The notes below the pieces were generated by a model. The model made no database searches. It was given only the letters and a program-made list of their open reading frames with translations, and had not been told where the DNA came from. From Pseudomonadota bacterium (lineage in GTDB: Bacteria; Myxococcota; UBA9042; PHBI01), in NCBI GenBank assembly GCA_005788935.1, contig SYAK01000376.1, positions 1-9,965 of the forward strand: a stretch of DNA of 9,965 bases, in the 5' to 3' direction. The position numbers and the translations under genes were made by a program. Numbering within the stretch: the stretch's first letter is position 1; the number at the start of each line of letters is the position of its first letter. Positions 1 through 7,600 of this stretch are shown here, one piece after another.

Positions 1-642
1 GAGGTCGTGGAACTCTCGCCCATCTGTCAGGCGAAGCTCCTCCGCGCGCTCGAGGTCGGACAGGTGGCGCGGGTCGGCGCGGGTCGCTCCGAGCAGGTCG
101 ACGTCCGCGTCGTCGCAGCCTCGTGGCGCGATCTCGAGGCCGAGGCCGAGCGCGGGCGCTTCCGCCACGACCTGCTTCACCGCCTGTGGGTCCTCCGGGT
201 CGATCTGCCACCGCTCGCGGCCCGCCCGCGCGACATCGGTGCGCTCGTCGCGTCCCGCCTCGCGGCCCGGGGGGCGCTGCACCTGATGCCAGACGCCCTG
301 CAGCTCGAAGCGCTCGCGCGCGAGTCGTGGCCCGGAAACGTCCGCGAGCTGCTGAACCGCGTCGAGCGCGCCCTCGCGCGGGACGATGTGCACCAGCTCT
401 TCGGGGGCGGGCCGACCTTGCGGGTCGCCGAGCGGACGCGGATCCCGGATGGACCGAGGCCTGTCCCGAGTCGCGTCGACAAGGCCGAGGAGGTGCGTCG
501 CGAGCTCAGACGGGCGGGGACGTCCGTCCGCGCGGCGGAGCAGCTCGGCGTCAGCCGCTCGACGCTCTACCGCTGGATGCGGGCGCTCGAACTCGATCCG
601 CGGGCGGAGCGGGGGGCTGTCTGCGGCCTCGCGCTCGGCTGA
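1..642 (+). CDS. Sigma-54-dependent transcriptional activator (NtrC/bEBP family), 3' part only
   Basis: The reading frame is open from base 1, so this is the last 213 residues of a longer protein; the Walker A and GAFTGA parts lie upstream of the window. Such proteins are AAA+ ATPases that remodel sigma-54 RNA polymerase at -24/-12 promoters. Visible in order: the end of Walker B (EVVEL, residues 1-5), the QAKLLRALE helix (10-18), the sensor I strand (about 35-42), the putative arginine fingers in FRHDLLHRL (R55 and R61, spaced as in PspF), LPPLAARPRDI (69-79), and sensor II WPGNVREL (110-117). A Fis-type helix-turn-helix follows (about 163-195, with VSRSTLYRWM). The usual ATN of sensor I reads ASW here, and the Asn after the second Arg finger is Trp, so the ATPase core is somewhat divergent. 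The N-terminal sensory domain is not visible, so the signal and targets are unknown. Family assignment is secure. Confidence 0.92.
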   Translation, partial: EVVELSPICQAKLLRALEVGQVARVGAGRSEQVDVRVVAASWRDLEAEAERGRFRHDLLHRLWVLRVDLPPLAARPRDIGALVASRLAARGALHLMPDALQLEALARESWPGNVRELLNRVERALARDDVHQLFGGGPTLRVAERTRIPDGPRPVPSRVDKAEEVRRELRRAGTSVRAAEQLGVSRSTLYRWMRALELDPRAERGAVCGLALG

Positions 643-698
643 GCGGCGCGGCGCCCGAGGGGCGATCCGAGGCGTGGCGCGCGGGCCCGAACCCGTGC

Positions 699-1457
699 AT
701 GCTGCCTCCCATGCAGGCCCTCGCCGCGCTCCCCGCTCCCGTCCTCGCAGGTGCCGCCATGACCGCGGTCGGGCTGTCGCTCGTCCTCGTCGCCGAGCAT
801 GCCGAGCGGCCACGTGCCCCGGGGGCCATCGCGCCCGCGCCGCGGCTCGGCTGGCTGAACCCCGTCTTCAAGCCCGTCGCGTCGGCTGGCTTCCTGGTCG
901 CTGGCTTCGGCCACCCAGCGGCGTTCGACAGCGCCGCCAACGTCGCCATCCTTGTCGCCCTCGCACTCGGGGCCCTCGGCGACGTGCTGCTCATCCCCGG
1001 GCGCCGCCCCGCCGGGCCAGGTGACGGCGCGACCCCTCCGCCACCTGGTCGAGTCTTCCGCCTCGGCGTCCTGAGCTTTCTCGCCTCCCACCTCGCCTAC
1101 ATCGCGGCCTTCGCCCTCGCGGGCCTCAGCTGGGCGGCGGCTGGGCTCGCCGCGGTCCCGCTCGGTCTCGTGGGCGTCGCGTTCCGGCGCTACCTCGCGG
1201 GCCACGTCGGCCCGACACTCAAGGCCGCGGTCGACGCCTACATCGCCGTCATCTCGCTGATGGTCGCCGCCGCTTTCGGGGCCGCCGCCACGACGTCGGG
1301 TCTGGCGTGGCTCCCGCCGACCGCGGCGCTCGTCTTCTACGCGTCCGACCTCACCGTCGCCCGTCAGCGCTTCGTCGTGCGCCGTGCATGGCACCGCCAC
1401 GTGGGCCTGCCGCTCTATTACCTCGCGCAATTCCTGTTCATCGGCCTCCTCGGCTGA
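699..1457 (+). CDS. YhhN/TMEM86-family membrane protein, probable lysoplasmalogenase
   Basis: Multi-pass membrane protein of 252 residues with about seven or eight hydrophobic segments. Family landmarks are visible: FKP (57-59), LGD (93-95), SHLAY (130-134), a polar Y in a membrane helix (Y181), FYASD (213-217) and LPLYYLAQF (237-245). In characterised members (mammalian TMEM86B and some bacterial homologues) the enzyme hydrolyses the vinyl-ether bond of lysoplasmalogen, releasing a fatty aldehyde and a glycerophospho-base. The conserved polar residues inside helices fit that chemistry, but the activity here is inferred. A Pro/Gly-rich loop (about 100-118) is longer than I would expect. Start choice is uncertain: ATG 699 and ATG 711 (four codons later) are both possible and neither has a good Shine-Dalgarno. 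The gene lies 56 bases after the activator on the same strand and converges on the metallo-hydrolase gene. Confidence 0.86.
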   Translation: MLPPMQALAALPAPVLAGAAMTAVGLSLVLVAEHAERPRAPGAIAPAPRLGWLNPVFKPVASAGFLVAGFGHPAAFDSAANVAILVALALGALGDVLLIPGRRPAGPGDGATPPPPGRVFRLGVLSFLASHLAYIAAFALAGLSWAAAGLAAVPLGLVGVAFRRYLAGHVGPTLKAAVDAYIAVISLMVAAAFGAAATTSGLAWLPPTAALVFYASDLTVARQRFVVRRAWHRHVGLPLYYLAQFLFIGLLG

Positions 1458-1480
1458 AAGCTGACAACCTGTCAGTCTTC
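1456..1480. terminator. Short dyad between convergent genes, possible bidirectional terminator
   Basis: A perfect 6-base inverted repeat CTGACA-ACC-TGTCAG (1461-1475) extends outwards through a G.T pair, one mismatch and three further pairs (1456-1458 with 1478-1480). It reaches into the stop codons of both converging genes. Only short, mixed pyrimidine tracts follow on either side, so it is a weak candidate for an intrinsic terminator, but its position between two gene ends fits that role. Confidence 0.4.
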
Positions 1481-2348
1481 AGTCGACCACCGCGAAGTTG
1501 CCGCGCGCGTCGCGCCCGACCCGCCCAGCCGCGCGGACCGGATCGTGGGTGAAGAAGACCCGCCCGCCGCGGCGCTCGAGGTCGGAGAGCAGCGCGGTCT
1601 TTTCATCGATGAGCCGCTCCGGAAAGCGGTCGTAGCCCATCGTGATGGCCGCGTGCATCCAGGCGGCCCCCGGGATGAGGTCGCCCGCGAAGCACAGCGG
1701 TCCCTCGGGCAGCGCCACCTCGGCGAGCATGAGCCCGGGTGTGTGGCCCTCCGAGAGATGGACCCGCCAGTGGTCACCGAGGAGCCCCACATGCCCGTTC
1801 GCGTCGGCTTCGACGATCGTCAGCGCCCCTGTGGCCTCGAGCAGTGACGGCAGCTCCGGGATGAAGCTCGCCCGATCGCGGGCGTGCGGCGCACAGGCGC
1901 GCTCCCAGGCGGCGCGGCTCACGATGACGGGGGCGTCGGGGAAGGCGAGGGCGCGCGCAGCGTCGGGGCGCCACGCCTCGAGCAGCCCGCCCGCATGGTC
2001 GAAGTGCAGGTGCGACAGCACGATGACGTCGATGTCGCGCGGCGTCAGGCCAAGGACCGCGAGGTTGTCGAGGAGGACGTGGCGCGCCTCGTCGACGCCG
2101 AAGCGGGCTGCGAGGGCGGGCTCGAAGAAGGCCCCAATACCCGCCTCGCACAGCACCCGCCGCCCCGAGTCCTCCTCGACGAGCAGCGCGCGGCAGGCGA
2201 GGTCGATGCGGTTGTCGGCGTCAGGGGTCGCCCAGCGGGCCCACAAGGCGCGGGGAGCGTTGCCAAACATCGCGCCACCGTCGAGGCGCTGTCGGTTGCC
2301 GTCGACAGCGTACCAGCGGATCGGTCGTCCAGGCGGGGGGCGATTCAT
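1479..2348 (-). CDS. MBL-fold metallo-hydrolase, resembling the YtnP/AHL-lactonase group
   Basis: Complete 289-residue cytoplasmic enzyme; no signal peptide is visible. The full binuclear zinc set of the metallo-beta-lactamase superfamily is present: [10 protein letters not shown] gives H113, H115, D117 and H118, then H202 in SEGHTPG, D223 in FAGDLIPG, and H268 in FFTHDP. The early motif [13 protein letters not shown] (24-36) resembles the start of YtnP-type quorum-quenching lactonases (from memory of that family, not a search). A lactone or similar ester-like substrate is therefore plausible, but other hydrolytic activities are equally open in this superfamily. The ATG at 2348 is supported by AGAGGT (2356-2361 on the minus strand) about seven bases upstream. 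It is the last gene of the minus-strand run, 52 bases after ppx, and that gap carries operator-like repeats, so it may be separately regulated. Its 3' end converges on the YhhN gene. Confidence 0.93.
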   Translation of the reverse strand: MNRPPPGRPIRWYAVDGNRQRLDGGAMFGNAPRALWARWATPDADNRIDLACRALLVEEDSGRRVLCEAGIGAFFEPALAARFGVDEARHVLLDNLAVLGLTPRDIDVIVLSHLHFDHAGGLLEAWRPDAARALAFPDAPVIVSRAAWERACAPHARDRASFIPELPSLLEATGALTIVEADANGHVGLLGDHWRVHLSEGHTPGLMLAEVALPEGPLCFAGDLIPGAAWMHAAITMGYDRFPERLIDEKTALLSDLERRGGRVFFTHDPVRAAGRVGRDARGNFAVVD

Positions 2349-2364
2349 GCGTGTGACCTCTGTG

Positions 2365-2388
2365 ATGAAAATGTTTCATGCATTGAAA
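2365..2388. promoter_or_regulatory. Overlapping inverted repeats upstream of the metallo-hydrolase, operator-like
   Basis: Three alternating half-sites occur in 24 bases: ATGAAA (2365-2370), TTTCAT (2374-2379) and TGAAA (2384-2388). The first pair forms a perfect 6-base inverted repeat around ATG. The second forms a 5-base repeat around TGCAT. The stretch is strikingly AT-rich for this window and lies 17 to 40 bases upstream of the hydrolase start on the minus strand, between ppx and that gene. It is best read as a regulator-binding site or promoter-proximal operator. I see no convincing -35/-10 pair. There is no T-run, so a terminator for ppx is less likely. Confidence 0.4.
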
Positions 2389-2400
2389 GGCATGCAGGTA

Positions 2401-3912
2401 TCACTGGATCGACAGCGTGAAGCCCTCGGGGGCGAGCCGACGCGCCTCGTCCTCGAAGTCAGCGACGGTCAACGGGTGGGTCGCGAGAAACCCGCTCGGG
2501 AACGTCAGCGTCAGGGCCCGCCCGCGCGCTGTGAGCCGCAGGCCCTCGGTCGGGACTTCGCCCCGCATCCGGTGAAGGTGCGTCGCGATGCGCAGCAGCA
2601 CGGCGGCGCGCAGCGTCGGCTCGCGGAGATGACGGGGCAGCTGCGCGAAGGCCTCGCGGGCGAAGCGGCGGCGGTGCGACAGGACGAGGGCGGCGAGGAC
2701 CCGCGCATCATCCTGCGAGAAGCCCGGAAGCGGCGTGTTCGCGAGGATGTAGGCCCCGTGCTTGTGGTAGCCGTGGAAGCCGATGGCCATGCCGATCTCG
2801 TGCAGCCGCGCCGCGTAGTCGAGGTAGGCCCGCAGCCGTCGGACCTCCTCCGGGGCGCCTGCCACGAGGCCCGACTGGTCGAAGAGGGTGACCGCGGTCG
2901 CCGCGACCTGGCGGCCGTGGCGCGCGTCGATGTGGAAGCGCTCGATGACCCGGGCGATGGTCGTGTCGAGGATGTCGCCCGGCGAGAAGCGCCGCAGCAG
3001 CTCGTACAGAACGCCTTCGCGCAGGGCCCAGGTGGTCGTCTGGATGCGGCTGATGGGCAGCGCCTTGAAGGCCGCGCGCGCAATCGCGAGGCCGGCCGCG
3101 ATGACGTTCGTGCGGTTCGGCTTGAGCCCGGGGACCTGGAAGCGGTCGGCGTGGCCCTGCGCGATGAGCAGGTCGCGGAGCCGCGTCAGGGCCTCCCGCG
3201 TCAGGCCGTCGTTGCTCCAGCCGTTGGCGCGGCAGATCTCTTCGAGCGCGATGAAGGTGCCCGACGACCCGAAGACGCGCTGCCAGTCGCCCGCGAAGAA
3301 CGGGGCTGGCAGTCGTTCGAAGGCCAGCTGTGCCGCGATCTGCGCGGCCCTGAAGCGGTCCCGCGTCACGGCGCGGTCCGGGAAGAAGCGCTTCGAGAAG
3401 CTGACGCAGCCCACGTGCAGGCTGTCGAGGTGGTCGGGGTTGAGGCCCGCCCCGAGGATGCACTCGGTCGAGCCGCCGCCGATGTCGATGACGAGCTGCC
3501 GCGCCCCGTCCCCCTCGGGCAGCCCGTGGACCACGCCCGAGTAGATGAGGCGCGCCTCTTCCTCGCCCGCGAGCACCTCGATCGGGTGACCGAGGACGAG
3601 GCTCGCGCGCTCGCGGAAGGCCTCGGCGTTTTGCGCCACCCGCAGCGTGTCCGTGCCAACAGCCCGGACGGTGGCGCCCGGGAAGTCGCGCAGGCGCTGG
3701 CCGAAGCGCTCGAGGGCGGCGAGTGCGCGCTCCTGCGAGACCGCGTCGAGTTGCTTCGCGGCGTCGAGCCCTGCCGCGAGCTGCACCCGGTCGTGGATGC
3801 GGTCGATCATCTGCAGGCGACCTCCGACGACCCGCGCGATCGCGAGGTGAAAGGAGTTCGAGCCGAGATCGAGAGCGGCTAGGAAGCGCGGCGTGGTGGG
3901 CTCGTCGGTCAT
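2401..3912 (-). CDS. ppx: Ppx/GppA family phosphatase (exopolyphosphatase or pppGpp phosphohydrolase)
   Basis: 503 residues, close to the size of E. coli Ppx (513). It belongs to the ASKHA (actin/Hsp70-like) fold that removes terminal phosphates from polyphosphate or converts pppGpp to ppGpp. Phosphate-binding motif 1 is ALDLGSNSFHL (13-23). The catalytic acidic segment is AGEEEARLIYSGV (115-127). Phosphate motif 2 is IDIGGGSTE (142-150), and GSSGTF (215-220) follows. The C-terminal half (about 313-503) is the HD-like helical domain of long Ppx/GppA proteins, with YAARLHEIG (366-374), a His-rich loop (H380, H383, H385) and LSHRRRF (411-417). The start at 3912 is chosen because the nucleotide-binding fold begins nine residues later; an upstream in-frame ATG at 4050 would run through the sixA stop region and add unrelated sequence. 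The Shine-Dalgarno is weak. It lies 37 bases after sixA, so cotranscription is likely. Ppx and GppA cannot be told apart from sequence alone. Confidence 0.94.
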   Translation of the reverse strand: MTDEPTTPRFLAALDLGSNSFHLAIARVVGGRLQMIDRIHDRVQLAAGLDAAKQLDAVSQERALAALERFGQRLRDFPGATVRAVGTDTLRVAQNAEAFRERASLVLGHPIEVLAGEEEARLIYSGVVHGLPEGDGARQLVIDIGGGSTECILGAGLNPDHLDSLHVGCVSFSKRFFPDRAVTRDRFRAAQIAAQLAFERLPAPFFAGDWQRVFGSSGTFIALEEICRANGWSNDGLTREALTRLRDLLIAQGHADRFQVPGLKPNRTNVIAAGLAIARAAFKALPISRIQTTTWALREGVLYELLRRFSPGDILDTTIARVIERFHIDARHGRQVAATAVTLFDQSGLVAGAPEEVRRLRAYLDYAARLHEIGMAIGFHGYHKHGAYILANTPLPGFSQDDARVLAALVLSHRRRFAREAFAQLPRHLREPTLRAAVLLRIATHLHRMRGEVPTEGLRLTARGRALTLTFPSGFLATHPLTVADFEDEARRLAPEGFTLSIQ

Positions 3913-3949
3913 GGCGTGTGGTCTCGCGTCGGTGACGATGGGGAGGTAG

Positions 3950-4615
3950 TCAACGCCCGATCTGGCGCAGGATGCGCGCGGGCAGTTTCCATGCGAGACG
4001 GGCCTCGTCGACGGGGCCCCGGTGGTCTGCGGGTGCGGCCGTGTCGACATCGGCTGGGATTTGCATCGCCTGCGCCACAGATTCCGGCTCTGGCTCCTGT
4101 GGAACTGGCGGTTCCGGGTCAGGAGGGGGCTGGCTCCGTCCCGAGAAGCGCACCTCGAGCTGCAGCGCCCCGGCCTTGCGCAGCGCGAGCGTCCGATAGG
4201 CCAGATCGGCGGTTGGCGCAGGCGCGTTCGGGATGTGTGTCGGCAGCCCGAGCGCTACGCCCGCAATCGGCTCGAGGGTCCCGCCGTGCCCGACGAGCAG
4301 GATCGAGCCGGCCCCGAGCGTCGCGAGGTGTTCCCAGATGGCGCGCGGATCGACCCCGGGGGCGAGGAGCTCCGAGGTCACGAGGTCCCGCCGCGGCAGC
4401 CCGAGGGCCTGGATCGCGAGACGCGCGGTCTGCTGGCAACGGACCCACGGGCTCGCGAGCAGTCGGTCGGGCTTCACGCCGAGGGCTCTCAGGCCCCGGA
4501 GCGCGGACTCGGCGCGGTTGCGCCCCTCGACCGTCAGCGGACGTTCGAAGTCGGGAGGGGATCGCGGGTCGGCGCGGTCGACCGCGACACCATGGCGCAA
4601 GAGCGTCACGATCAT
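3950..4615 (-). CDS. sixA: SixA-type phosphohistidine phosphatase (histidine phosphatase superfamily) with Pro/Glu-rich tail
   Basis: 221 residues. The protein opens with LLRHGVAV (5-12): R7 and H8 form the RHG motif, with H8 the phospho-accepting histidine. SPWVRCQQTA (55-64) supplies the next conserved Arg (R59), and VGHGGTLEPIAG (108-119) supplies the second catalytic His (H110). SixA removes phosphate from phosphohistidine in the ArcB HPt domain and in PtsNtr components of E. coli; the target here is unknown. The catalytic domain ends near residue 159. The remaining 60 residues are a Pro/Glu-rich stretch (about 162-180) and a short basic end (WKLPARILRQIGR), which E. coli SixA (161 residues) lacks. 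The start at 4615 is favoured over ATG 4651 because a good Shine-Dalgarno precedes it. Neighbours are the lipoprotein gene upstream and ppx downstream; sixA and ppx are often found together. Confidence 0.92.
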   Translation of the reverse strand: MIVTLLRHGVAVDRADPRSPPDFERPLTVEGRNRAESALRGLRALGVKPDRLLASPWVRCQQTARLAIQALGLPRRDLVTSELLAPGVDPRAIWEHLATLGAGSILLVGHGGTLEPIAGVALGLPTHIPNAPAPTADLAYRTLALRKAGALQLEVRFSGRSQPPPDPEPPVPQEPEPESVAQAMQIPADVDTAAPADHRGPVDEARLAWKLPARILRQIGR

Positions 4616-4621
4616 GGGCCA

Positions 4622-4627
4622 TTCCTT
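4622..4627 (-). promoter_or_regulatory. Ribosome binding site of sixA, decides its start
   Basis: On the minus strand the sequence AAGGAA sits about six bases before ATG 4615. This marks 4615, not the in-frame ATG at 4651, as the start, in agreement with the beginning of the RHG fold. Confidence 0.75.
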
Positions 4628-4658
4628 GCGAGTCAGGTGTTGCGTCAACATGGTGCTC

Positions 4659-7600
4659 TCAGAGGGTGAAGGTCGTCTCGCGCCACGCCCAGGCGCTCTG
4701 CCTGCCGCCGATCAGGCCGCGCGCGGCGTTGTCGTCGAAGTCGTAGCCGGGATCGGTCCGGATCCGCGTGATGCGGGCCTCATGGCGTCCGAAGCCGAGC
4801 CCGAAGCTCGTGACAGTCGGGTGGAAGTCCGCGCGCGTCACGTCGCCCCGGGTGATCGTGAGCCACGGGACCCACGGGATGAGGACCTGCATCCCGCAGA
4901 CGACGCACGGCCCGATGACACCGCGGACCTCGACGGTGTTGAAGTGCGGCGGCAGCCCCGCGCCCGTCCAGGCGAGGGTCCGTCCAAGCGTACCCCCCGG
5001 TGGCGGCGAGAGGTCGTCCGGGATCCCGACGAACGGCCCGAGGACCCGGTCGTGGCTCCCGAGCGCCAGCACCGTGCCCGCATCCGTCCCGTCGGGGGTC
5101 GCGACGAGCGCCCGGACGGTGCCGCGCGCGACCGCACCATGCCGCCCGGCGATGGCAGCCGTCACGACGTCTCCCACGCGGTGCCAGAGGGCGCCGTCGA
5201 TCCCGCCCGCCACCGCATCGGCCGGGAAGGCCGGGATGGTCTCGTCGATCACCGCCACCACCGTGAGCTCGCGGCCAAGGCGCGAGGCGTCATCGGGCAG
5301 ACCAGCCCCGGTCGCGGGGGTCACGAGGGAGCGGAGCCCGCCCACGTCGCCGACCAGCCATGTCCCGTTTGCGCCGACGACGTCGACCCCCCCGTCGACG
5401 CCAACGACGACCCCGTTCAACATCGCCATGACACCCGTCCTGACGACCGCGAACGGCGCGAGGCCGCCGTCGTCCGTCCGCTCGGCGACCGCCGCGAGCC
5501 CGCCGTCGCCGACGACCCAGACTGTCTCGAGGCCCGCCGCCACCGCCCGCAGCTCGGCCGTTCCCTGCCACAGCGGCGTCCAGGCTTGCCCGTCCCAGCC
5601 GAGCACCGTCCGCCCCGCCACCGCCACCGCCCGCCCGCTCGCGTCGGACGGCAGGAAGGCGAGGCCGCGGACCAGGTCGCGGGTGCCCGTCGGGACCAGC
5701 TGCCAGCGAAGCCCGTCCCAGCGGGTGATGACCCCGTCGGCCCCGCCTGCGAAGGCGCGCACGTCGCCCTGCGGGCCGAGGGTACTCGCGACCGCCCGCA
5801 GATCCGCTTGTGTCCCGGCTCCCATGCGGCCCCACAGGCGTCCCTCACGCCGCAGGATGAGCCCGTCGTCACCGACCGCGACCAGCGCTCCAGGCGCCGC
5901 GTCCCACCGCGTCGCCGCGAAGAGGTCGGGGAGCGTGGCTGGCGTCAGCGTCCAGGCGCCGTCGGGACCGGCCTCCCGGTCCCACGCCGAGCGGAGATCC
6001 CGGAGGTTGTCTTCGAGGACGACGGCTCCGCCGTTGCGGGACGGGCTCTCAACCACCCCGCGTACGGTCCAGGTCGCGTCGGCGAGCGGCCCGGAGAGGC
6101 GTGACGGGACCGCCACCTCCCACGGGCCGGCGCGCGTCGACACGACCGTCCGGAACGACACGCCGCCGTCGCCGCCGAGCATCAGAAAGGCGTCGAAGCT
6201 GGCGCGATCGCTCGCGAGGAAGTCTCCCGACCGGATGAGGGATGGCAGGTCGAGGGAGACGACCGCGCGCGCGTCGAGTGCCACGTCGAGGGTCACGACG
6301 GCCTCGACCACGTCCCCGTCGCCCGTCGCCTCGAGCCCGCGCTGGACGCCGAGCACGTCGGGTGTGAAGGTGCCGCGGACATCGTGGCCGCCGAAGCAGA
6401 CGACCGCCATCGCGCCGAGGCGCCCGTCGAGCGTGACCTGCCCCTCCGCGTCAACCGCCGCGCCAGGCCAGACGAGGCCCTTCGGATCGGTCGGATCGAC
6501 CTCGGTCAGGTTGCAGAATGCGACGCGCGCGGGTGGCGGTGGCACGCAGCGCGGCTCGGGGCCGCCGTCCGGATCGAGGCAGCGGAAGCCCGCCTCGCAG
6601 TCCACGTCGGCGGTGCAGGGCGTCGCGCAGAACCCGCCCTCGTTGCCGAGCGTGCGGCAGGTTGCACCGTCTGCACAGGGACTTGCGACAGTGGTGGGTG
6701 AAATGACACACGGTGTACAGTGCGCTTGGATGTCACGCCAGTCGCTGCATGGTCCATGGGCTGGCGTCGGGCCCTTGTCGAGCCCTTCGACCTCGACCCG
6801 CACCTCGCTCGCCGCGGGCGAGCCGAGCTGGCTGCACGGGTACTCGGCGAGGTCCTCGCAGGTGAAGGCCCGCAGCACCGGCACGGTCAGGTTCTCGGCC
6901 GAGATCCCCGCGATCGTCACGGTCTGGAAGCCGCCAGCCGACACCGTGACGCGCAGTGGGCCGACGAGCCCGGCTGCGCTGACGACGCACTGGCCGGTCG
7001 CGTTCGTGAGGCACGAGAGCGTCCCCCGCAGGGCGTCGCCCTCGACGAGGGTGAGCGCGCCAGGGACCCTGTCGCCCGTCCGCGTCTCGATCACGGTCAG
7101 GTTGAGGGCACCCGAGGCCCGCTCTCCCGAGCTGCCCGCTGAGGTTCCGGAATCAAACCATGTGTAACCACTCGGCAATGTCAGCGTCACGGCGGCGTAG
7201 TCGAGCACGACGTCGGTCGCACCCACCGGCCCAGGTGGAGCCTCGACGATGACGCGGTGGCCCTCGGGCGGGGCGAGCAGGCGCGCCTCGCGGCCGCCGA
7301 AGGTGACCGTGCGCAGCCCGGTCGTCGGTAGCCCCTCTCCGAACAGCTCGACCCGCGTGCCGCCCGCGATGGCGCCTCGGGGAGGGTTCGCCGCGAGCAG
7401 CGCTGGCGCGTTGGCGACGTAGGTGAAGGCGTCGGCGGCCGAGGTTCGGGCGGCGCCATCGAAGAGATGGATCGAGGCTGGCCCCGGGCTGCCAGGCGGC
7501 GTCACGAAGGTCAACGACGTCCCGTCGGCGCTGGCACGGACCGCGCGCGCGGGGGTGGCCCCGACCCGGACCCCGAGGCGCGCGCCGAGTCCGCGTCCGG

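Noticed and set aside
643..698. Gap between the activator gene and the YhhN gene as a terminator or promoter site
   Set aside because: Only generic GC-rich partial dyads are present, with no T-run, no convincing -35/-10 and no -24/-12 (GG/GC) sigma-54 pair.
567..1430. Minus-strand open frame opposite the YhhN gene
   Set aside because: Its translation is almost wholly charged (Arg/Glu/Asp/Gly) without folds; the plus strand encodes a coherent membrane protein.
1642..3882. Long plus-strand open frame (746 codons) opposite the hydrolase and ppx genes
   Set aside because: It runs antisense to two genes with complete catalytic motifs; its product is Arg/Ala-rich low-complexity sequence without any domain, the usual by-product of high GC.
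4638..4650. TGTTG-CGT-CAACA inverted repeat between the lipoprotein and sixA genes
   Set aside because: The stem is five pairs with no T-run, and sixA follows on the same strand with a good ribosome binding site; too weak to call a terminator or operator.
4233..7167. Two long plus-strand open frames (4233-6104 and 4768-7167) opposite sixA and the lipoprotein
   Set aside because: Both are antisense to the lipoprotein, have Arg/Pro/Ser-biased translation, and lack a ribosome binding site and recognisable motifs.
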